Assembly (NCBI GenBank): GCA_035578175.1 | Contig: JAQMRL010000003.1 | Span: 84,641,969 to 84,705,968 of the forward strand | Source: Catonia carolina | Lineage: Eukaryota; Arthropoda; Insecta; Hemiptera; Achilidae | Direction of reading: 5' to 3' | Length of the DNA stretch: 64,000 nucleotides | Part shown: one piece after another, positions 56,768 to 64,000 of the stretch | How the letters are laid out: each line of letters begins with the position of its first letter | How positions within the stretch are numbered: the first letter of the stretch is position 1 | Program-made: the position numbers and the translations under genes | The notes under the pieces: generated by a model | Told to the model about the DNA's origin: nothing | What the model saw: only the letters and a program-made list of their open reading frames with translations | The model's database searches: none

Positions 56768-59700
56768 CTGAAATCAAAAACGAATCAAAATAATTAAAAA
56801 ACAATTTTATATAACTGTACTAAAAGAAAATCCATAAATTTTACCACAGCTCAGCAATATATACATAACATCCAAGAAAATATATATATACTTTTTAAAT
56901 TTATTTTAAGTCACATCAACAGCTCAGTTATTAGCAACTACGGTAGGTTATGAACCAGTGGGTTTTGACTTGTAAAACTTTTAAGACCCTAGCCAGGAAT
57001 CGAACCCAGGACGTCCATGTAGTAGGCTTGCGTGCAACCACTATGCTACGAAGGCGGCCAGCAAATATTTTTGATATTGATATAAATACAAGGTGCGGCA
57101 CAGAAACTTGCTAATTTAAAAGGTCAATAAAAAAAAGTAGTTAAGATACCAATAGTAATATAATTTTTATTGTAAAATACATCACTTGAATTTTTTTTAT
57201 AACAATTTTAAAGATGACATCGGTCAAATGACGGCTCTCATTGCTAATGCACCGAGTTACCCAATTTCTGAAGTTCTGTTTAAATCGTTCAAGCATATTG
57301 ATGGGTATGTTGTTTTTCAGGTGAGGTAAGGTCCTTGGACAGTCAGTTGATTTCAGATAACCCCAAAAAAATCACACAGAGCCAAATCGGGGGAGCGGGC
57401 CGGCCAAAGAAGGTCGCCTCTAAAAGAGATGAGGCGCTCCACAAAGTTTTGTCTCAAAAGAACCATTGAATATTCCGCTGTGTGTGCCATGGCTCCATCC
57501 TGTTGGAACCAGACATCCACGACATCCATTTCTGCTAAGTTAGACAGAGAAAAGGCCTCAATCACTTTCGTGTCCTGAGCCACTCACTGTGACTGCATTT
57601 ATTTTCCTCAAAGAAATATGGACCAATTTTATGCCCACTCTTGACACCCCACACCATTAGAGAAGTACGCTTCGACAGCAAATGCCCGTTGCTTGTTGGT
57701 CCAATGCATGGCGACAACTGACTAGGGTGGTAACAAAACTTCATGACCTTGTCTTTCCCTACACCATCTCGCCGCTTAGCGTGAAATACAAATCAGCAAA
57801 TTTCCGTGCCGCACCCTGTACATCTTAACTCTTTCAGAATGTAGTTCTGAGGCAACCGAAATGCTGCTTCTTCATGCAAAGGTTAACACAAAAGTCATAA
57901 TCTGGAAAATAGATTAACTGGGAATTGTTGTTGTTAGGTCATCAGCCGAAAGGCTGGTTTAAACTTCTAGAGGCTTTACTAAGTAAAATGAGATGTAAGA
58001 TGCTTTAAAATTGCCTTCCTGACTAAGTTAAAAAGTATGCTTTATCAGCATGTCGGACCCTCTGAAAAACATCTACTTTCCACCCTACAAATGACACCTT
58101 CACTTCGTTCACCACTGGGTCTGGTGGTATGAAATTCATAACTCTCAGAGGAGATAACTCTGACTAGTGTCTTTTACACCACTACCTCTTCTGTTCTTAA
58201 ATGCTTCAGTCATATAATTGGCTGACCATGTGATACGAAACAGAACCATTTTTTGTAGCCTTGGAACTAGCAGATTGAGTGCAAATAATTAGGAATTAAT
58301 AATTTAATAATAAGAACTAAGAAATGTGACTTGTCTATGAGGGACTATCAATAATATGATTCTCTTTCAGAAGACGGAAACAAATAAAAAAAAATCCAGT
58401 ATACTTACTTGAAGACTTCAGTGTCTGCTTGATTGTACGAGTAGCAATTACTGAACACCAACATAGCATCAGCAATTACTTGGCTATTTTTGCTGTACTC
58501 CAACATATTTAACTTATGTTTTATCGTACCAAAATCCATTGGAGTTTTTATTATCGAATGATAATCTGGTGCCTGAAATTTGAAAAAAAAAATAAGTCAC
58601 CACCATAGCAAAGAGTAAGATTGACACACTTATATTCCATTTTATTTACATAAAGTCTAATTCAAATTTTGTTACAAATTTATTTGTTTCTACAATCCCA
58701 GTTAACAAACTTTTTATCAGTCTTCAAAACACTCACTGAAATCTTAGGTAACTCATCACTTCTACTCTGTACATGCATTTAAGTAAGATTAAACGCTGAA
58801 AACAATTTTTTACTTTCTTTCACCCTCTCTGAATAAATAAGGAAGAAAATTATTGTTTACATATTGATTTTTTTAAATAAAGTTTTTACCGGAAATTCAC
58901 ATTTTCAGGCCCCCTGAACCTAAAAAAAAACATTTTTTTAACGATTGGTCTTTGTGTAAACAAAATATTTCAAAAAACAGAAAATCATACAGTTGAAACT
59001 TAGAACATAAAGTTGGAAGCTGACTTGTTTGCTAGTGCGGGATGAATGGCAAGGGGGACTGGCGACAGTGAGATGTGATGTTGTCATCAACGGTTGCTTA
59101 AAATCCACACGGGGACGTGTGTACAGTACATTCTGAAAATATTTACTCTTCATATTTGTCAGTTGTTACTGTTAGACTGTTCACTGTAGTGGTGTTTATG
59201 CTCACAACTCGTGAAGTTATTAATCTAGTTATTGTATGTAATCTAATATTGTTGTACGTGGCCTATTTATAAACAAACTGATATAAAATCTAACACTCGG
59301 GAATAAAATATAGTATTAAAAACTAATACATTTTTTTACTTGTTTAGGGTATTATAATAAACTTTTAGTACATTAATAAAATATTTTAGAATATTATTAG
59401 TTTAAAATCAAACAGAATATTTTGGTACCACAGTAGTTATTCGAAATGGTTTGTGACTAATATTTTTAGAATCAGCGTGTACTAACGGTATTATTACTAC
59501 TACTAGGTTATAGGAGGAGGGGAATCGTACAAACAATCCTCTCCAACCGACTTGCTTACGCTAGCAACTAAGTGAGCTCCCATCTATAAGTTAAATGACA
59601 TGAAGGAACCCGAAAACAATATTTTCATCAAAATAGGTCAACCGGAAGTATTATTAGTTAATTCGTACAATTTTTTACTTTTTGTGATTTTCTCAAAAAT

Positions 59701-61240
59701 AGCTCCTATGATTTTGTTTAAAATAGCCTCAAATACTACATTTTTTATAATTTACAAGATAGAGTATGTGCCATGTCTGCTGAAATTCTTGGTGAGCCTG
59801 TGCTCTCATACAAAAAAAACTTGTTTATTTGAAGAGTGCGGTCTTAATATGCATTCTAAGCCAAAAGTGTCCATCGTCAAAGTTGTAGAACATTTAAAAA
59901 CTGATAACTTTCATTTAAAAATTTTTTTTGTACAAATCTTAGTTTAGTGAATTTAAAAAAATTCTAATTAGTTAAATTTTCTGTTTTTTTTTTCATTAAA
60001 ATCTGTAAAATGTGATTTTTTAAGACTGCGGCCTTGTATGCAGTTTACAACAAAAGCGAATTTAATCAAAGTTATAGGAGATTATAAAAAGTACTGTCAC
60101 CGAATGGCGACATTGAGTAGAGAGTTAAAACCTTTAATTTTTGGTGGCCCTGAAAATGGCCGTTTAAGCGGTGGTCGTCTTGATGGGAAGTGTCGGTCAA
60201 GGAGCTGGGCGACATGGCATGTCGTCGTCCAGCAGAGACATCATCTTCTTCCCTCGCAGTAGTGCGTTGATGGCTGCTTCCTCAGGTCCGGTGGGTGTAA
60301 GGCTCAGTTGAGGGACCGCTGTGGGCATCACTCGCTTCAGCGGGCGATGACGGTCCGGTCAACGACTTACGGTGACGGGTCGGCAAGGGGAAGCATCATA
60401 TTCTCTCTTGCGGGGTCGTCGATTAGTCTTCGCTGGAGTCTGGTAGCCATGTCACCAATGGTGGACATCTTGTCTGATGTTTGGATCGGAATTAAATTCC
60501 TCAATTCAGTATAGCACTCTTTATATAGTTGCAGAGGGCGCTGTGGTAGAGATTCACCTTGATGACAAAGGCCTCTGTTGGTACGCTGCCACAAGCCTAC
60601 CACCCCTCTCGGAACTATTGGCGACTCCCTCTGTCGCTACATCGGAAGCTTTGAAAGCCGGCAGCACAGTACTTAATCAAAGGGGGCGACGGTGACAGTA
60701 CAACTTTCAATTTAAGCATTTTTCTCAACAGAGCCTAGTTAAGAGGCAAGATTGATTTTCCATATATTTAAGTTCTACAGAGGTTGATTTTCATTTTGCG
60801 TCATTCACTCATGAATAAAATTAGGTTATGTTTTTCATTTTACATCATTTACTCATGATTAAATTTAGGTTATATTGTTCACTATTTACACTGACAAAAA
60901 AAAGTCGTTAAGTGTTCCATACTTTTGATTTTTTTATAATAGCATTGGAAGCAAGTTATTAAAATTTTTAATTTAATCAATTGATTCAAAAATTGAGTAA
61001 AAAATAATAAAAACCATACCTCAGATTTAGTGACCGGCGTAAGGAACGGCCACGCATCTTTATGGTGCATTATTATTTCCAATATTTCCTGCAATGCTGC
61101 ATTATCTAAAGGCAGATCTCGACTGCTAGCTGTAGCCATATTGACATCTGAAGAAGTAGCTTCCATTGAACGACGTGACCTTCTTCTAGTTGAAAATGAC
61201 TCTGCATTTTCCTTATTATTACCATCTTCATCTTGATCAC
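56557..61240 (-). CDS. Acf: ACF1/BAZ1A-like protein, 3' part: C-terminal bromodomain (three exons)
   Basis: Minus-strand exons 61240-61020, 58572-58409 and 56767-56557 join in phase (0 and 2) and end at TAG. They encode an acidic/basic linker with an RRRSRRS patch, then a full bromodomain: LPLDNAALQEILEIIMHH (helix Z), WPFLTPV, APDYHSIIKTPMDFGTIK (ZA loop with the Pro-Asp-Tyr motif), ADAMLVFSNCYSYN (the final Asn is the expected acetyl-lysine contact) and the C helix AGERLQKVFEKLC. After it comes a Glu/Asp/Asn-rich tail ending RMRRTVF. The closest match I recognise is insect Acf (ACF1), the large subunit that pairs with ISWI to space nucleosomes; other BAZ or NURF301-type bromodomains are less likely. 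The WAC, DDT and PHD parts should lie upstream, beyond position 64000. Confidence 0.78.
56900..57062 (-). repeat. tRNA-headed SINE
   Basis: Minus strand GGCCGCCTTCGTAGCATAGT head, CTGGGTTCGATTCCTGG box, tail with gttgctaataactgagctgt. In an Acf-like intron, 25 bp from the deleted mariner. Confidence 0.7.
57089..57818 (-). mobile_element. Deleted mariner-superfamily element in an Acf-like intron
   Basis: 730 bp with TA at both ends and inverted ends CAAGGTGCGGCACAGAAA / CAGGGTGCGGCACGGAAA. On the minus strand it keeps only the middle and C-terminal transposase. Frame one gives LSPCIGPTSNGHLLSKRTSL and VWGVKSGHKIGPYFFEE; a shifted frame gives VWFQQDGAMAHTA (second Asp) and LLWPARSPDLALCDFFG (third). 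The N-terminal HTH is gone. Confidence 0.85.
57926..58285 (-). mobile_element. Family D, copy F (5'-truncated)
   Basis: Minus strand; lacks the cgcccata start, ends in (AAC)n, and has an imperfect 12-bp duplication (taactgggaatt / taattaggaatt). 5' truncation is as expected for LINE-driven retroposition. Acf-like intron. Confidence 0.7.
58409..58572 (-). CDS. Acf: Acf-like gene, central bromodomain exon
   Basis: Acceptor caaatttcag, donor GTAAGT. Encodes 54 residues plus two bases: ZA loop, helices A and B, and the SNCYSYN acetyl-lysine site. Ends in phase 2. Confidence 0.8.
59011..59584. mobile_element. TIR MITE inside S copy 8
   Basis: Inverted ends AGTTGGAAGCTGACTTGTTT / AGATGGGAGCTCACTTAGTT (about 75-80% identical over 27 bp), flanked by ATAA on both sides. 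No coding capacity. Superfamily not clear. Confidence 0.5.
60095..60697 (-). mobile_element. Probable solo LTR (TG...CA) inside S copy 8
   Basis: 603 bp with inverted ends TGTCACCG / CGGTGACA, flanked by the 4-bp duplication gtac, and much more GC-rich than its surroundings. On the minus strand a TATA box (ctatataaagagtgc) lies about 165 bp from the start, as expected for U3. TG..CA ends, a 4-bp duplication and an internal promoter fit an LTR left by recombination; BEL/Pao or Gypsy are possible. A histone-type stem-loop lies near the distal end. Short open frames here are not credible genes. Confidence 0.6.
60146..60161 (-). promoter_or_regulatory. Histone-mRNA-type 3' stem-loop
   Basis: Minus strand GGCCATTTTCAGGGCC followed by ACCA. 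It differs by one base from the replication-dependent histone stem-loop consensus (six-base stem, TTTC loop, ACCA flank), giving one A-G mismatch in the stem. A purine-rich stretch follows. No histone reading frame was found upstream. Confidence 0.5.
61020..61240 (-). CDS. Acf: Acf-like gene, exon with linker and start of the bromodomain
   Basis: Acceptor ttcaatgaattag at 61253-61241 on the minus strand; donor GTATGG after TCTGAG (61020). Starts in phase 1 and ends in phase 0. Encodes the acidic linker, RRRSRRS, and helix Z to WPFLTPVTKSE. The acceptor lacks a strong pyrimidine tract, so the 5' boundary is the least certain of the three exons. Confidence 0.72.
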
Positions 61241-61389
61241 CTAATTCATTGAAATACAATAAAATTATTAGTTTTACATTTATGACTAGTTTAATCATCA
61301 ATATTGAGATTAAAATTTACAACGTTTTTATTTTATGTCTGACAGTTATGCACTTTATGACTAACACAGACAATGAAGGGTGACAAATA

Positions 61390-61612
61390 AAAACGATGGA
61401 AAAATAACAAACATGATCGGGAATCAAATCGGAACTCTTGGTTTAGAAACCTGACCACAACACCACTTAATGCAAAGTGATTGTTTTTTTTGGTCTAACG
61501 TCCAACTGTTCTGCAATTACTGCTAATGCAGACAGTGAAAGATGAAATGATTTTTTGTACCGTATGAAAATATGCTGTGCCTGAATGGGATTCGAACCCA
61601 AGACCGAAACAG
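61390..61612 (-). repeat. SINE remnants, two pieces
   Basis: 61490-61612 carries the B-box GGGTTCGAATCC and the tail of the SINE family without its head. 61395-61470 is a weaker tRNA-like remnant. Upstream of the first visible Acf-like exon. Confidence 0.55.
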
Positions 61613-62411
61613 TGGTTCGACCCAAACAATGAAGAGCATAGATGAAAATGAATGATAAAATATACCTGGCTGGGAATCAAACTAAAGACCATAATTAATA
61701 TATTCTATGCTATTTCGAGAGAGAAAACAGCAGGGAGTCTGGAAAAATTTTGAAAAATTTGTGTTATAATACTCTATTTTGAGGTCACTTGAGAATACGA
61801 AAACTCTGTTTTAGATTGATAAATCCTACAATTGTAATTTTATGTTATTAAAATCATTTTTATAGGTATATATTTTTATAATTTATCATGATTAATGGGG
61901 GGGGGGGGGGGCTGTCACACAACCCACTGTTGGGTCAGCCACTTAAGAAAATACCAGTAGATAAACATGAAAATATTCTACTAAAAACAGTAAAAATAAA
62001 AACAGAAATTGGTTGCAATTTAAGAACACACTGCACTATTAAAACAGTATATATTTTTTTATTTATATGCATTCTGTAGAGCATTATTGTATCTTTTAAT
62101 ATTTTACCTTCACTTGTATAAACAAGAAAAAAAGGTAAAATTTATTGCAACATTTGTACGTACAAATTACTCAAAAATGTTGCCAATCATTAAACAATAT
62201 AAACATAAAAAAGTAATTTATAGAAAAATTTTAGCATTGACTGAATGAAGAGATACTATACAACAAACACCATCAAAAACTAAATTTTTAGGATTGTTGA
62301 AGGTGTTAAGTAGATACTAAAATGATACAGATGACAGAATACTCTATCTCTAACAAAATACTACAGGATAAAGGGGCTAGATAATGTTTTCTTTGTTTTG
62401 TAGAGGATAGT

Positions 62412-62570
62412 ATTAAGATCAAGGGCAGACGTCGGGCATCCTGGTTGAAGAGCCAGAGGGACCAGTTTGGTTGCAGCAATACGGAACTGTTCCATACAGC
62501 AGCGAATAAGGTTCACACAATGATAATTTCCGACCTCCGATATGAGAGGAACTTTAAGAAGCAGTGTTAA
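62412..62570 (+). mobile_element. LINE C-terminal relic (53 codons)
   Basis: Open to TAA: GRRRASWLKSQRDQFGCSNT then ELFHTAANKVHTMIISDLRY. This is the conserved last block of an insect LINE reverse-transcriptase ORF (GRR.SWL....W.G.....LF..A..K). 5' truncated. Not a host exon. Confidence 0.7.
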
Positions 62571-63807
62571 AATAATTTGACACCTTCGTCCACCTAATGG
62601 ACTACTACAATCTCACAAACATAATCTTGACAGTTTACAATAGTAATAAAAATTTATTGTCATCAATAAAAGGTGATATTAAAAATTGAATGTTATTAAA
62701 AAGGTGTGTTAAAAAAATTCTCTAATGAAAATCTTTGTTTCGTATTATCGAAAAATCATTCATCAATTCTCAAAGGATAAAGAGTACGATACAGATTTTT
62801 AATGGGCGAAGTGTTATATGCAACAGAAAAGTGTTACTGAAAAATTTGAAGAACTTTTTATTGCATAATATAAATTTTCATGAAGGCGTTAATATTGAAT
62901 AAAGGTACCAAAATAAAGAAATCAAGACATTTCACAAAATGGGAGCCTTACAAGTTAGATTATATTTTTCTTAAACCAATACTATTTTGGTTATGTATCA
63001 CCTTTATAAAATAAGGAAATAAATTATCAAATCAAATAACCAGTTTTGATTGTAATGACATTTTAAAATAATTAAAATTCTACAAAATACATTAACTGGA
63101 ATAAAACTAAATATGTTTAACAAGCCGAAATAATATCAAAAAGTGCAGATGTCAAATCTCTAGAGACTACAACACAATTTAAATAAAATATTCAGCAGCA
63201 GGGTAACTAAAAATATGGAAAGCATAATATAAAGAACATGAAGAAATAAATAAAACCAAAATAACTGAGAACAAAATAAAAAACACAAGAGTATTGTACA
63301 TGCAAGATTATTGGATGACTAGAAAGGAATGAAATAAAATACAAAATGAAAACAATTGCATGCACGATAAATCTACAAAAAAAACAACATAAAAATAACA
63401 GAATTTTTCATATGAAAATGAGTACTACAACAAATATTTTAATAGTAAAAAAATTTATTGATGTAATAAAATGTGCATATAAAAATTTGTTTTTCATATA
63501 AAAAATGATAGAAATGAATTCACATCTTATTGTATACCTTTATAAAGAACATGATATTATAGTAAAAAGCTAGAACTTCTTTTGAAAAGAAAGTTCTCTA
63601 TTATTTTTTTAAAATATCACTAAATCCCATCTCTTAAGGTGAACCACTAACCTAATGTTTATATTCTCATACACAAATGTGCTTTCAATCAAGATTTAAT
63701 CAAATATAATTAATTTTTCAATATACCAGATTGTATTATTTAGTTTTAAATAATTGAGATGAATCTTATTTAATTTGGATCAGGGGTACAAAATTTTCTC
63801 AAAATTA
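62571..63807. other. AT-rich, nothing recognised
   Basis: No exon, repeat or RNA gene seen; upstream Acf-like exons were looked for here on the minus strand and not found. Confidence 0.5.
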
Positions 63808-64000
63808 CGAGTTATCCAGAAAATAACCTCCGTTTTGAAATAAAAAGTAAATGAGTAAAGATACAAAAACTTTATTATATACATATTAAAACTACAGTTT
63901 TTCTCTATTTTTCGACATAGTCGCCAAACAGATTCAAGCACTTGTCATACTTTGGAACAGTCTTTGAAATACCCTCTGCATAAAAATCTGCCGCCTGTGA
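63808..64000 (-). mobile_element. Mariner element, 3' end only (cut by window edge)
   Basis: Preceded by TA (63806-63807), starting CGAGTTATCCAGAAAATAAC, a mariner-like terminal repeat. On the minus strand 64000-63905 encodes the transposase C-terminus AADFYAEGISKTVPKYDKCL and FGDYVEK then TAG, typical of DD34D mariners. The rest lies beyond the window. Confidence 0.8.
63905..64000 (-). CDS. Mariner transposase C-terminus (partial)
   Basis: 31 codons and TAG, open to the window edge. The block FYAEGI..VPKYDKCLN..GDYVEK matches the final helix of mariner transposases. Whether the rest is intact cannot be seen. Confidence 0.75.
   Translation of the reverse strand, partial: SQAADFYAEGISKTVPKYDKCLNLFGDYVEK

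Larger units (their letters stand above)
58812..60930 (+). mobile_element. Family S, copy 8: old, with two later insertions
   Basis: Recognisable S sequence at 58812-59010, 59585-60094 and 60698-60930, interrupted by a TIR MITE and a solo LTR. The last part carries a local duplication of the gattttcattttgcgtcat block. The most diverged S copy, so the oldest here. Lies in an Acf-like intron. Confidence 0.65.

Noticed and set aside
60110..60700. Decayed histone gene on the minus strand
   Set aside because: The stem-loop prompted this, but no histone protein block could be aligned convincingly, and TG..CA ends with a gtac duplication fit a solo LTR better.
62412..62570. Exon of the Acf-like gene or another host gene
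   Set aside because: Strand is opposite to the Acf-like gene and the block matches the conserved end of LINE reverse transcriptases.

Overview
This is AT-rich, intron-containing, transposon-dense animal DNA, most likely from an insect. The evidence is two multi-exon genes with GT-AG introns, a Jockey-type LINE, several TA-flanked mariners, tRNA-headed SINEs and a bromodomain gene closest to insect Acf/ACF1. There is no bacterial organisation: no operons, ribosome binding sites or CRISPR. Species cannot be fixed from the sequence; a hemipteran is only a guess. Two host genes were recovered by splice-phase matching. (1) A plus-strand EF-hand protein of the sarcoplasmic calcium-binding/calexcitin type, with six coding exons from 18479 to 39789, predicts 406 residues with every exon junction in phase. 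(2) The 3' end of a minus-strand Acf/BAZ1A-like gene lies at 61240-56557. Its three exons encode the C-terminal bromodomain of the chromatin-remodelling partner of ISWI; its 5' part lies beyond the window. A third, isolated exon-like piece at 41287-41427 (minus) encodes a pipsqueak-type helix-turn-helix with one in-frame stop. Layout. 1-6300: Helentron-like non-autonomous elements (family S), SINE pieces and intergenic DNA. 6323-6912: a 59/60-bp minisatellite grown out of a SINE head. 7540-15400: a LINE relic, more S copies, and a full-length Jockey element with a 12-bp target duplication and a hAT-like MITE inside its ORF1. 15418-16475: a TTAA-flanked element carrying a SINE, then a copy of a 390-bp retroposed repeat (family D). 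17650-39789: the EF-hand gene, whose introns hold two mariners, a Helitron-like repeat with a foldback, pogo-like and TTAA MITEs, family D copies and a nested SINE/MITE element. 40670-52460: S copies, LINE relics, a Tigger derivative, and a decayed mariner inside another TIR element. 52460-56556: AT-rich DNA with no recognisable gene. 56557-61240: the Acf-like 3' exons, with a deleted mariner, a MITE and a solo LTR in the introns. 61240-64000: SINE and LINE scraps and the end of another mariner. The two host genes do not appear functionally linked. The notable biology is structural: a 740-bp inverted MITE pair that brackets one exon of the EF-hand gene, perfect foldback duplications, a SINE propagated inside a DNA transposon, and a histone-type stem-loop inside an LTR.
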